Shown here piece by piece: positions 35,882-44,863 of a stretch of DNA of 55,438 nt. The notes beneath the pieces are model-generated. The model was not told the DNA's origin. It was given only the letters and a program-made list of their open reading frames with translations, and did no database searches. The stretch comes from Balneolaceae bacterium (GTDB lineage Bacteria > Bacteroidota > Rhodothermia > Balneolales > Balneolaceae). Position 1 is the first letter of the stretch. The number at the start of each line of letters is the position of its first letter. Location of the stretch: the NCBI GenBank assembly GCA_007118695.1, contig SKRC01000202.1:1-55438 (forward strand), read 5' to 3'. A program made the position numbers and the translations under genes.

Positions 35882-36368
35882 AATTAATCGTTAAATTTTT
35901 TATGTTTGTTTTGTTCAAACTAGAATCAATTAGGAGAATATATCATTTCAACTCACAATTTTAGCAGGCAACAATTAACTGAAGTCAGGCTATAAGTTTT
36001 CAGGCTATTAGGAGGCCTTGCAGTACCAGCGATTTTTGTTCCGGATCAAGGCCTGATGGTTTTCAAAACCGCAGCCCCGACGGCGGTCGGGATGAGGATT
36101 TTGAAAATCCGATAACGTCCCGACAGCTGGGAGACAAAAAGACGCTCATTTTCTGAACACAAAGTGATTTTGCAAAGCCTCATATAAATAAAAGATGCAC
36201 AATGGATTTTAAAATGGTTTATGGCTATGGATAGATAGTTAATGTTTTTCAATTGCTATATTCAGATTGAATGAAATGATTGTAATCGACTCATAGTTGA
36301 AAAGAGTATATTAATCCGCTAAATCTTACACGTAATTTCTAACTAATAACAGCACATTACCTTTTATC
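35882..36368. other. Intergenic region with a composite palindromic element (36048-36160)
   Basis: No gene in 487 bp. The element contains the self-complementary GGTTTTCAAAACC (36058-36070), the perfect hairpin CCCGAC-GGCG-GTCGGG (36076-36091), the self-complementary GGATTTTGAAAATCC (36096-36110), and an inverted AAAATGAGCGT (36146-36156). AGGCCTT (36012-36018) and AAGGCCT (36048-36054) flank it on one side. Confidence 0.7.
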
Positions 36369-36821
36369 ATGAAAAAATTACTTCTATTTACACTTGTGAT
36401 TTGCTTCTGCGGACTCACAGCGATTGACAGTTATGCCCAGCAAAGACCATCAAACACAGAACTTGGAATTATTGTCGGTGAACCGACCGGGTTAAGTGCC
36501 AAATTCTGGACGAGTGCAAATTCAGCATTTGACCTGGGCCTCGCCTGGTCATTCAGCGGGCAGGGTTCCATGCATATTCATTCCAATTACCTTCTGCACA
36601 ATACACTCGACAATCCAAATCTTGCCCTTTATTATGGCCTGGGTGGACGTTTGCTGATGAAAGATGATCCGAAAATTGGCATTCGCATTCCGCTGGGCCT
36701 CCAATATGTGATCCCCGACAGCCGGCTGGGACTCTTTTTTGAGTTGGCCCCCATGCTGAATCTAATACCCGACACCGAATTTGATGTCAACGGTGGCCTC
36801 GGATTGCGTTACTTCTTGTAA
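36369..36821 (+). CDS. Small outer-membrane beta-barrel-like protein
   Basis: A 150-residue exported protein. The signal peptide is MKKLLLFTLVICFCGLTAIDSYA, with cleavage before QQRPS. The mature part alternates hydrophobic and polar residues as in a beta-barrel and ends in aromatic residue-Leu ('GLGLRYFL'). 'LGIIVGEPTGLSAKFW' near the N-terminus is a recurrent opening of a conserved family of small outer-membrane proteins. No function is known to me. It is convergent with the MBL gene, 12 bp away. Confidence 0.82.
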   Translation: MKKLLLFTLVICFCGLTAIDSYAQQRPSNTELGIIVGEPTGLSAKFWTSANSAFDLGLAWSFSGQGSMHIHSNYLLHNTLDNPNLALYYGLGGRLLMKDDPKIGIRIPLGLQYVIPDSRLGLFFELAPMLNLIPDTEFDVNGGLGLRYFL

Positions 36822-36833
36822 AAGAAGCCGCCA

Positions 36834-38087
36834 TCAGACCTGATGTTTTTGTAAAGCTTTTGTAAGGGGCAGTTTTATCACTGCTCCTTCTTTGGCCAGT
36901 TCTATTTCCCTGAAAGGGTTGCCAATATACGATTCCAGTTTCTTGTTGATTCTATCGAGATACTCATCCGTCGAATCCGGATCGTGGTGTGTCAAATAAA
37001 GACGTTTCACATTACAACGCCGGGCAACTTCTACTATATCCTCCCATGCCGTATGGCCCCAGCCCAGGCGCTCTTTGTAAGTCTCCCTGTCAAATTGCGC
37101 ATCATGGATCAACAGATCACAATCAGATATAAAATGTTCGAACTTATCCATAAACCGGATCGGGGACGGGTCTGCGCTCAGTTCATTATCGGGGGCAAAG
37201 ACAATAATATATCCCCCTATTTGAATTTTGTACATCGCAGTTTTGGTTGGATGGTTCGCCACCATATATTCGACGGTAAACCCGTTGTATTCCTCTATTT
37301 GTTCTTTTTGGCTTACATATTCGATATCGGCCTCAAACATGTCAAGTGTAACCGGGAAGAACGTTTTTGTCATATGACCCGCCAGAATCTCCTCGGTTCC
37401 TCCCCTGTACTGCTCGGGCATATGAATTTTAAAACTGTTTTTATTGAGATAGAACGGTTTGAAAAAGGGAAACCCCTGAATATGATCCCAATGCGGATGA
37501 GTGATAAACAGATGGCCGCTGGCCTGGTTGTTGATCCGCTCGGCTATTTCATTTCCCAAATTCCGGATACCGGTTCCACTGTCCAGAATCAATATTTCAT
37601 TGAAATATGGCGATTCGATTTGAAGGCACGTGGTGTTGCCTCCATATTTCATCTGCTCAATATTGGCGCTGGGTGTTGATCCCCTCACCCCCCAGAACTT
37701 CAGGATGATGGACGGCTCCAGGTATTTGTCAATTTCACGTGAAACGGCATTTCCCCGGCTTTTTTCTACAATTTCAATATTTTGATAGGAATCTGAATTG
37801 AAATCCGAAAGCTTGCCGGCTGATCGCGTCAGCAAAACGATCGGGATATTCTTCACTTTGGGATTTTTCTTAAAGAGCAGATCCACTCCTTCCCGGCTGA
37901 ATTCGGGGTAATCAGAATCCAAAATAATCAGTTGAGTATGAATTTTTTGCAGTCGGTAGGCACCAAGTTGAAGACTCTGTACCTGGACAAATTCAAAACC
38001 ACGTTTAGTGACAGTGTTTTTTATCTGTTCGACAGTATTTTGGTCGCCCAGTACTACAACAGCACTGTCAGGAAATAGCAGGCCCAT
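36834..38087 (-). CDS. Receiver-like domain fused to a metallo-beta-lactamase-fold hydrolase
   Basis: A 417-residue cytosolic fusion. Residues 1-125 resemble a response-regulator receiver: Asp15 near the acidic pocket, phospho-acceptor candidate Asp57 in 'LIILDSDYPE', Thr in 'IPIVLLTRSA' and Lys in 'IEIVEKS'. Residues 130-417 are an MBL-fold hydrolase: 'FWGVRGSTPS', 'YGGNTTCLQ', metal motif 'THPHWDHIQGFPFF', 'IHDAQFD', 'WGHTAWEDIVEVA' and 'LTHHDP'. All expected metal ligands are present, so it should be active. The arrangement suggests a hydrolase, perhaps on a cyclic nucleotide or phosphodiester, switched by phosphorylation. No histidine kinase is adjacent. Confidence 0.87.
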   Translation of the reverse strand: MGLLFPDSAVVVLGDQNTVEQIKNTVTKRGFEFVQVQSLQLGAYRLQKIHTQLIILDSDYPEFSREGVDLLFKKNPKVKNIPIVLLTRSAGKLSDFNSDSYQNIEIVEKSRGNAVSREIDKYLEPSIILKFWGVRGSTPSANIEQMKYGGNTTCLQIESPYFNEILILDSGTGIRNLGNEIAERINNQASGHLFITHPHWDHIQGFPFFKPFYLNKNSFKIHMPEQYRGGTEEILAGHMTKTFFPVTLDMFEADIEYVSQKEQIEEYNGFTVEYMVANHPTKTAMYKIQIGGYIIVFAPDNELSADPSPIRFMDKFEHFISDCDLLIHDAQFDRETYKERLGWGHTAWEDIVEVARRCNVKRLYLTHHDPDSTDEYLDRINKKLESYIGNPFREIELAKEGAVIKLPLTKALQKHQV

Positions 38088-38164
38088 AGATTCAACATTA
38101 ATTTTATATCCGTCATTATTAAGCCTAAAGTAGTGACAATACAGATCAATCCATCACCAGAATT

Positions 38165-40906
38165 TTATGAATCCCGTTTAAGCTGATCAATCTTTTTTTC
38201 AATCTCAGCCAGTTTCTCCTCTTTTTGCTCAATCTCTTCCTCTGCATTCTCGACTTTCTTATGCACTTCATCCAACAATGAACTGCCTTTCCCTGAAGGT
38301 TTGAAATACGACAGAGACTCTTTCATCTGAATCAACTCATTATGAGTTTTGTTGATTTCTTTTCTCAGCCGTGAAGCTTCTTTCTGCATTTTCTGGATCT
38401 CGGCAATATCATCGGTCGAAAAGTCAGAAACATTTTCTTTCCCGACCACATTAGCCGCAGATTTGGCTGCACGAAATCTGTCATAGATCACATCACAGGT
38501 CTCACGGTACTCTTTCCACATCTTGTTTTTATGTTTGATGGGAACATAGCCGGCTTTCTTGAACTCTTCCTGCAGCGGTTTTGCCTCTTCCACGGCTTCG
38601 ATAGGATTCTCGTGATCTTTTAGGGCTTTCAGTTTATTCAGGATTTCCTGTTTTTCTTCAAGGTTCTCCTTTCTGTCCTCTTTCACCTCTTTGAAGTGTT
38701 CCCGGCGGCGGTCGTAAAAAACATCCATGGCACCTTTGAACTGTTTCCAGATTTTCCCTGATTTCCGTTTCGGAACCGGGCCAATCTTCTTCCACTTTTT
38801 CATCAGTTGCTGGAGTTTGTCATGCGTCGCCTCCCACTCCTCTGAATCTTTAAGCTCTTCGGCTTCCTGGATCAATTTTTTCTTCTCTTCAAGGTTTTGA
38901 TCTTCCTGTTCCCGGAGCTGATCCAAATTTTCCGATTTTTTATCATTAAAAGCGTCGGTTGCAGCCTTAAATTGATCCCATAACTCATTTTCATCCTTTT
39001 GAGGCAGATTACCAACCTTTTTCCATCGACGGTGCAGCTTGTTGACCTGTCTTGAAGCGGCGGCAAGATCCGGATCATCGATTAAAGCTTCCGCTTCCTT
39101 AATCAGCTTCTTTTTCCTGGAAAGAAATTTCTCAATTTGCTGGCGGTATTTGTTGTCATGCTTGAAGCGCAACTGGTGAAACCGATCCTGAATATCATGA
39201 TAGCGATCCCAAACCTCCTTATTTTTTTCAATGGGCACCCTTCCGATCTTCCGCCACTGCTTGTTGAGCTTTTCCAGCTGAGTTTCTGCATCCGGCCAGT
39301 CTTTTACATCCTTGTCGAGGGATTTCAGCAGTCCATCCATCTTATCGAGCACAACCAGTTTGCCTATGAGGTTCTCCTCTTCTTTCTGTTTCTTTTTAAC
39401 AAGCCGGTCTACTTTATGATCTTCAAATTCAGCAATCAATTTGTCAAATTCAGGCTGAAGCTCTTCTGCTTTACCGGCCGGTAATGGCTTGATCTGGTCC
39501 CATTTGTTTCGGATTGAACCAACCTCTTTGGTAGCTGTCCAGTTCTCCTCGCTAATGATAGTCTTTAATTCTTTAAGCAGATTTTTCTTCTTCTCCAGGT
39601 TCCCGGCTTTTATCCTCCTCTGCTCCTCGTAATGCGCTTCTTTCCGTTCTTCAAAAGTCTGTTTTGCCTGCTCAATGCGTTCCCGGTAACTGCTGATATC
39701 CACCTCACCGGGGTCAGGCCCTTCAGCCCAGAGATTATCTATGTTCGACAACTCCATGGAGACATACGGCCAGTCGGTCAGCTCTATCAGCTGTTCCGCC
39801 TTTGCGGCTAGTTCGCCGTAGTACTCTTCCGGGCTTTTTTCCCCCGATTCCGTTACTTGTTCTTCTTCAGATTCTTTCCCCCGGGCTTCCGGCTCATCCG
39901 CCCTGGCTTCAGCCCCTGTCATTTCATCCTCAGTCGATGGCTCCTCAGCCTTTGCTTCCACTTCTTCTGTATCCCCGGCCTTCACTTCATCCTCAGGCTT
40001 CTTCCCGGCCGTCTCATCCGCACTGGCTTCAGTCCCTGCCTTTTCATCCTCAACAGAAGGCGCCCCAGTCTTTGCTTTCTCTTCTTCCGTATCCCCATCC
40101 CCGGCCTGCACCTCATCCTCAGGCTTTTTTCCGGCAGTGGAATCTGAATCATCTGCCCTGGTGTCAATTTCAGATTTTTCAGCCGGGCCTTTCGGTTCAT
40201 CATCTTTTGCTACTGCATCAGCCTCCTTCTCCCCTGTGGCGGCGGCATCGGTCTTTACCTGTTCTTCGGCTTCCTCCCCTGAATCTGTCTTCTCAGCCCT
40301 GACAGCCGGTTCAGTCGCTTTCTCTTCAGCCTTTTCCTCTTCCCCCGAAGCAACTTCAGCGCTTTTCTCTTCTTCAGGCTTCCGGCCGGGTTCGTCTTCG
40401 GATGTTTTCTTTTTCCCGGTCTTTTTTTCTGACTCAGTAACAGCTTTGGCTTCGGTTTCTTTTTGATCTGCTTCGTTTGCTGATTGATTGGCTTCGGCCT
40501 CTGAATCAGTCGCTTTCTGTTTTATATCATCCAGTGCAGTATCCAGCTTGCCGACAAGCGATTCAAAATCCCCAACCGCTTCGGCTTCGATCAACTCTTT
40601 TTTTAACTCATTGAAACTCTCCTCTGCCTGCCCGAGTGCATCGGCACTCACCCCTTTCCATTGATTCAGAAACGCTTCTGTATGCTCTTCCAATGAAACA
40701 AATTTCTCCCTGAACTCTTCTATTTTCTGATCCAGATTTTCAGGGTCCAATGTGGCGATTTTACGAACATTGAAATAAGCTGTTTTTTTCAGGTACAGCT
40801 CTCCTTCTTCTGTTACATATACATAATCATTTTCAAATAGATAGTTGGAAACGGAAGTCGCTTTTTTTTCTGAATCGGACAAAATAATACCATTTTTCAG
40901 TTGCAC
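38165..40906 (-). CDS. Large DUF349 repeat protein with acidic tandem-repeat region
   Basis: A 913-residue cytosolic protein with start codon GTG at 40906. Residues 1-135 are helical. Residues 140-360 are extremely Glu/Ala/Lys/Asp-rich and disordered, including two tandem 40-residue units (about 257-298 and 299-338, each starting TAGKKPEDEV). About six DUF349 repeats follow from about 365 to 810, each with a 'W(K/R)KIGPVP'-like core such as 'NKWDQIKPLP', 'KQWRKIGRVP', 'RRWKKVGNLP' and 'KKWKKIGPVP'. A C-terminal coiled coil (about 820-913) ends the protein. DUF349 proteins are RNA- or ribosome-linked in some bacteria; the role here is unknown. The acidic region is typical of Bacteroidota homologues, but its length may vary. 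Confidence 0.9.
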   Translation of the reverse strand: MQLKNGIILSDSEKKATSVSNYLFENDYVYVTEEGELYLKKTAYFNVRKIATLDPENLDQKIEEFREKFVSLEEHTEAFLNQWKGVSADALGQAEESFNELKKELIEAEAVGDFESLVGKLDTALDDIKQKATDSEAEANQSANEADQKETEAKAVTESEKKTGKKKTSEDEPGRKPEEEKSAEVASGEEEKAEEKATEPAVRAEKTDSGEEAEEQVKTDAAATGEKEADAVAKDDEPKGPAEKSEIDTRADDSDSTAGKKPEDEVQAGDGDTEEEKAKTGAPSVEDEKAGTEASADETAGKKPEDEVKAGDTEEVEAKAEEPSTEDEMTGAEARADEPEARGKESEEEQVTESGEKSPEEYYGELAAKAEQLIELTDWPYVSMELSNIDNLWAEGPDPGEVDISSYRERIEQAKQTFEERKEAHYEEQRRIKAGNLEKKKNLLKELKTIISEENWTATKEVGSIRNKWDQIKPLPAGKAEELQPEFDKLIAEFEDHKVDRLVKKKQKEEENLIGKLVVLDKMDGLLKSLDKDVKDWPDAETQLEKLNKQWRKIGRVPIEKNKEVWDRYHDIQDRFHQLRFKHDNKYRQQIEKFLSRKKKLIKEAEALIDDPDLAAASRQVNKLHRRWKKVGNLPQKDENELWDQFKAATDAFNDKKSENLDQLREQEDQNLEEKKKLIQEAEELKDSEEWEATHDKLQQLMKKWKKIGPVPKRKSGKIWKQFKGAMDVFYDRRREHFKEVKEDRKENLEEKQEILNKLKALKDHENPIEAVEEAKPLQEEFKKAGYVPIKHKNKMWKEYRETCDVIYDRFRAAKSAANVVGKENVSDFSTDDIAEIQKMQKEASRLRKEINKTHNELIQMKESLSYFKPSGKGSSLLDEVHKKVENAEEEIEQKEEKLAEIEKKIDQLKRDS

Positions 40907-41539
40907 ATTAACGGCTCAGGGCCTTCTATAAGATACAGACAAGTAGTTTAATCAAGATTCACTACCCAAGCAACTCTTAACGTATTTTGATTTTACCCAC
41001 TAAGGTATTTTGTTAACAGACAGGCGGCAGTATTAGTGCCCGATAAATCAATAGTGGCAGCGCAGAATTTCGAACGATTGAACCGAAGAACATTCCATCC
41101 GCGATCGGGACTCAATCTTTTTCCCCCGACGGCGATTGGGGCTCCGAGCGCTCATGTTTTCCACCCCGACGGCGCTCGGGGCACATTTTTTGAACCCCGA
41201 CGGGGAAAACGATTCCCGCGAAGCGAAATTTACCCGTGTGCTGCGTTAAAGCTTAGTGGCCCGTTAGAGCATTAAAACAGTTATACAGGTTGAGCCAAAA
41301 TTTTATGAGATCCCATCGAAGTACTCCTTAATTTTTCTTAAACAGGTGTACATCCCGCTGAGGGAATGGAATACTGATGCCATCGGCACCAACTCTTCAG
41401 GAAAGTCCCCCAGCCCATTTGTTCCATTATCCATCTTAGATTACTCCTTTGTGAAAAGTATATTGCAGGTTAGTTATTTTGATTTTCAGAATACTGAAAA
41501 GCCTGCAACCACGTGTTGCAGGCTTTTTTAGAATAATGT
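40907..41539. other. Intergenic region with clustered CCCGAC-type hairpins
   Basis: No gene in 633 bp. Three hairpin-family members lie in tandem at 41124-41141, 41164-41181 and 41194-41205. They are followed by CGCGAAGCGAAATT (41217-41230), which is identical to 5772-5785, and by CCCGTTAGAGC at 41252-41262. The remainder to 41496 is unremarkable. Confidence 0.65.
41497..41529 (-). terminator. Terminator after dps
   Basis: A 13-bp perfect stem (AAAAGCCTGCAAC with GTTGCAGGCTTTT) around the loop CACGT, starting 11 bp beyond the dps stop. T-runs occur on both strands, so it may work both ways. Confidence 0.9.
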
Positions 41540-42049
41540 TTACTCCAGATGGCTTCGAAGCATCCATGCGGTTTTCGAATGAACTTTCAGCCGGTGTGTT
41601 ACCAAATCAATGGTTGCCTCATCGCCGGCTTCTTGGCAGGGTTCGAGAACTTTTCGTGCTGTTTGAATAATGATTTCATTGTCTTTTGCCGATCTTCGAA
41701 CCATCTCCAGGGCATCAGGCTGGTCCGTCTCTTCTTCAATGGATGTGATTTGAGAGAACTCTTTAAATGAACCCGGCGCCCTGTATCCCAGTGCACGAAT
41801 TCTTTCAGCTATCTCATCAATTGCCTCACCCAATTCAGTATACTGATGCTCAAATTGCTCATGCAATGGATGGAAAAGCTGGCCTGTTACATTCCAGTGA
41901 TAATTATGAGTTTTCAAATAAACCAGGTAAGAGTCGGCCAACAATTTTGCCAACCCGTCTGCGATTGCTTTCCTGTGGTTTTCACTTATCCCAATATTGA
42001 CTTCCATCGTATTTACTCCATCTATGGCTGTTAATGTACTCATGACCAT
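41540..42049 (-). CDS. dps: Dps-family DNA-binding ferritin-like protein
   Basis: Forms a 12-subunit shell that oxidises and stores iron, protecting DNA from peroxide damage. The 169-residue four-helix protein has the intersubunit ferroxidase motif: 'KTHNYHWNVTG', 'FHPLHEQFEHQYTELGEAIDEIAERI' (cited in part) and 'RALGYRAPG'. The ATG at 42049 is used, though the next ATG two codons on (MSTLTAID) is equally possible. A strong terminator follows. It is monocistronic. Confidence 0.95.
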   Translation of the reverse strand: MVMSTLTAIDGVNTMEVNIGISENHRKAIADGLAKLLADSYLVYLKTHNYHWNVTGQLFHPLHEQFEHQYTELGEAIDEIAERIRALGYRAPGSFKEFSQITSIEEETDQPDALEMVRRSAKDNEIIIQTARKVLEPCQEAGDEATIDLVTHRLKVHSKTAWMLRSHLE

Positions 42050-42119
42050 TCATACATTTTAATTTCCGTTTCATTTTTTCATGTACAATTATTACAAAAT
42101 GCCCCGGAAATTCATTCCC

Positions 42120-42152
42120 AAAAAAAACCCGGCACATTGCTGTCACCGGGTT
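42120..42152 (-). terminator. Terminator after the hypothetical gene at 42230
   Basis: On the minus strand AACCCGG and CCGGGTT pair around a 13-base loop, followed by eight T. It lies about 78 bp downstream of the 42230 stop and upstream of dps. Confidence 0.75.
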
Positions 42153-42229
42153 ACCGGGTGTATCGGATCAATATCAATATCAATATCATAGTAAATATTT
42201 CAATCCGGAAAACAATTATCAGGTTTTAA

Positions 42230-42580
42230 TCAGCCTTCAATGCCATGAACTTCTTTAAGTATTGCTTTTGCATTTTTGTCGTTGTCCTGCATGGTCCGGT
42301 GCTGCAAATTTGTAACAATTTCCGGCTGAGCCTTTTCAAAAGCGGTCTCTTTCGCTTCCTGAACATCGCCTGTCCGTATGAGATCGTAGATATCGTCTGC
42401 CCTGACCACACTGTACAGATTGTCCTCATTAAAGGCATGTGAGCGATATTCTTCGAATTTTTTAAATATTTCCGGAAAATCATCATTTTTATCTGCCCTG
42501 TCTATGACTTCAACATCTTCCGGGCCTTCTGCACTCAGCGGGGTTTTGCAAAGAAAGTAAAATTTCTGCTTGTAGATCAT
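42230..42580 (-). CDS. Hypothetical protein, 116 residues
   Basis: An acidic, mostly helical soluble protein (MIYKQKFYFLCKT to the end). No signal peptide or membrane helix is seen and only one Cys is present. Base composition, a normal ATG start and a downstream terminator argue that it is real. I do not recognise a family. It is flanked by dps and sixA on the same strand with separate terminator and repeat regions, so it is probably its own transcript. Confidence 0.65.
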   Translation of the reverse strand: MIYKQKFYFLCKTPLSAEGPEDVEVIDRADKNDDFPEIFKKFEEYRSHAFNEDNLYSVVRADDIYDLIRTGDVQEAKETAFEKAQPEIVTNLQHRTMQDNDKNAKAILKEVHGIEG

Positions 42581-42982
42581 CTTATTTTGCCATTTTGGAT
42601 AGTGTTCAATTCCGGTTGAAGATACTCAATTTCCAGCTCTTCGCATAAAACCGGCTGTAAATATTGCTGTTATTTCGTAACCGCGATTTTCGGTTGAAAG
42701 CCCCATAACCGGGTCCCGTATTTTTCCCATGTATACATTGGTGGAGTATTCACTGTAGATTTATGGTCCGGCCAGGGTATTTATTAATTCCTGAAACGGA
42801 GTTAGTGTAGTTATCGGTTAATTGGTTAATGGTTACCGGGGTCCTCCGGCAGAAAGTTCACCCGATAGCAGCTTGTTGGCACTCAATAACATAGCGGGGG
42901 AATATATTATTGATTGGTGCATTTAGAATCGCTTTGCGAAAAAAAAATCGCGACACCAGTGTGAATTTGGTTGAAGCAGAAA
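42581..42982. other. Intergenic region containing dispersed 150-bp repeat, copy B (42831-42982)
   Basis: No gene. A short heptamer-like run (TTATCGG TTAATTGG TTAATGG, 42810-42835) leads into copy B of the repeat described at 33541. Copy B ends exactly at the base before the sixA stop codon. Confidence 0.65.
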
Positions 42983-43498
42983 TTACTTCTTCCCGTCGCG
43001 GGGAAGGATTTGAGGGGATATGAACCATTTCAGGCGATTGCCCCCCTTTCTTACATCCTTCCAGGCGGGTGCAATCATTTCGACACAAGCGATATCGGAA
43101 GTTGAAAAGATAAAAGGGCCTGTATCGCTGCCCACGGTAAGAAGTGACAACAGCTGTTCCATCAGCGGGTTGTGCCCAACCAGCATTAGTTTACCGATTG
43201 CAGAATCTGTTCTGTGAATTGCATTCACATACGCATCAACCGAAGCGAAATAAAACTCATCATCCAGCTGTATCAAGTCTGAATCAATACCTGCAGCATC
43301 TGTGATTAACTCTGTGGTTTGCCTGGCTCGTTTTGCCGATGAGGTGATGATCAGGTCCGGTTTGTATCCACTGTCATTTAAAAATTCCCCCATGATATAG
43401 GCATCCCTTTCACCTTGTTCGACGAGCAGTCTGTCGAAATCTTTTCCATTCGGATTATCCATGGACGATTTTGCGTGCCTCATCAGTAACAAATTCAT
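42983..43498 (-). CDS. sixA: SixA-like histidine phosphatase
   Basis: Phosphohistidine phosphatase of the RHG fold, 171 residues. The phosphate pocket is 'LLLMRHAKSS' (Arg7, His8), with the second arginine in 'SSAKRARQTTELI' and the second histidine in 'LMLVGHNPLME'. SixA homologues dephosphorylate HPt domains or NPr-type phosphocarriers; the target here is unknown. The gene stands alone, 63 bp after the MATE gene on the same strand. Confidence 0.93.
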   Translation of the reverse strand: MNLLLMRHAKSSMDNPNGKDFDRLLVEQGERDAYIMGEFLNDSGYKPDLIITSSAKRARQTTELITDAAGIDSDLIQLDDEFYFASVDAYVNAIHRTDSAIGKLMLVGHNPLMEQLLSLLTVGSDTGPFIFSTSDIACVEMIAPAWKDVRKGGNRLKWFISPQILPRDGKK

Positions 43499-43561
43499 AC
43501 GTCATTAATTTGAGTTGGGATCAATTCGGAGCGATTTTATCATCTGAAAAAATAAAAGACT

Positions 43562-44863
43562 CTACCGGTATCCGCCTAATATATATTTTGGTGCATATAG
43601 GGTCAAAATCACTCCACGAATCACCATAAAAAGTACCATTGCCAGCCATAAGCCATGGATATCTATAAAATAGGTTCCGATATAGTAGGTCGGCAGAAAA
43701 AACAGGCCGGTCGAAATAAGCATTGTATTTCGCATAGGGGGTGTTGCCGTTGCCCCGATAAAGACCCCATCCCAGATGTAGCAGGCACTGGCAATCACCG
43801 GTGCGATGATCGTCCATCCGATGACTGACAAAGCCATATCGATGACGGTTTCCTGGTTGGTAAAAATGTGAAGGATCTGATAATGAAACAGGCCGTATAC
43901 CAGGCTGCCCAACAGACCCAGCATCAACCCCCATGCCATCGTATAATAAACGGCTTTTTTAAGTTTTAGCTGTTCACGTTCCCCGAAATACCTGCCAACC
44001 AGGCTTTCTGCTGAATAGGCAAATCCATCAATCCCGTACGATGCAATCATCCAGAACTGCAGCAGAATGGTATTGGCGGCGAGAATCATATCACCCTGGG
44101 CAGACGATTTGGCCGTAAAAAATGAAAAAGTAAAGATCAGGCACAGGGTGCGGATAAAGATATCCCGGTTGACCCCGAAAAATTTTCGGATCTCTTGAAA
44201 ATCTATAAACCGGTCTCTGACATAATGGCCCAGGTAGCGCTTGTACCTGTTTAAAAGCAATGCAATGGCCAAAAGTAGAGCCAGGTACGTTGAGATCAAT
44301 GTTCCCCACGCAACGCCGTCTACATGCATGCCAAAACCATAGATAAACATCACATTCAACCCGATATTTAACAGGTTGAGAAATATAGTTATGACCATCG
44401 GATATTTGGCATTTTGCATACCCAGAAACCAGCCATTAATCCCATATAAAGCCAAAACGGCTGGAGCTGTATAGACCCGGATATCGAAATAGACCAAGGC
44501 AAAGGCCTCCACTTCACTGCTGCTCTCAATGATCCAAAAGCTGAGTTTGCCAATTGGCTGGTGCAGCATTAGAATGAGCAGGCCCAGTCCAAATGCTACT
44601 GACTGGACCCTGGCCAGAATCATGATCATTTCTGTTCTGTCGCGTGCTCCGTATGCCTGGGCAGTCAACCCGGTTGTCCCCATTCTCAAAAATCCGAAAC
44701 CCCAAAAAAGGAAGTTGAAGATCATTCCCCCTACGGCAAGAGCCCCCAGATAGTAAACCTCATCGAGATGTCCTACCAGTGCCGTATCCACAGCCCCAAG
44801 CAATGGAACCGACAGGTTGCTGATGATGTTGGGGATAGCTAATTTTAGTATGCGCTTGTTCAA
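43562..44863 (-). CDS. MATE family efflux transporter
   Basis: Inner-membrane multidrug/toxin extrusion protein, 433 residues with 12 predicted helices. Typical landmarks are 'AIPNIISNLSVPLLGAVDTALVGHL' at the N-terminus, 'FLRMGTTGLTAQAYGA', and the matching helix-7 region 'DMILAANTILLQFWMIASYGIDGFAYSAE'. 'ADTAL'-type and 'GARD' loops place it in the DinF/NorM group. The start is TTG at 44863. Energy source (Na+ or H+) and substrate cannot be read off. Confidence 0.94.
   Translation of the reverse strand: MNKRILKLAIPNIISNLSVPLLGAVDTALVGHLDEVYYLGALAVGGMIFNFLFWGFGFLRMGTTGLTAQAYGARDRTEMIMILARVQSVAFGLGLLILMLHQPIGKLSFWIIESSSEVEAFALVYFDIRVYTAPAVLALYGINGWFLGMQNAKYPMVITIFLNLLNIGLNVMFIYGFGMHVDGVAWGTLISTYLALLLAIALLLNRYKRYLGHYVRDRFIDFQEIRKFFGVNRDIFIRTLCLIFTFSFFTAKSSAQGDMILAANTILLQFWMIASYGIDGFAYSAESLVGRYFGEREQLKLKKAVYYTMAWGLMLGLLGSLVYGLFHYQILHIFTNQETVIDMALSVIGWTIIAPVIASACYIWDGVFIGATATPPMRNTMLISTGLFFLPTYYIGTYFIDIHGLWLAMVLFMVIRGVILTLYAPKYILGGYR

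Noticed and set aside
36984-37679. 231-residue frame antisense to the MBL fusion
   Set aside because: Antisense shadow of a gene with clear catalytic motifs.
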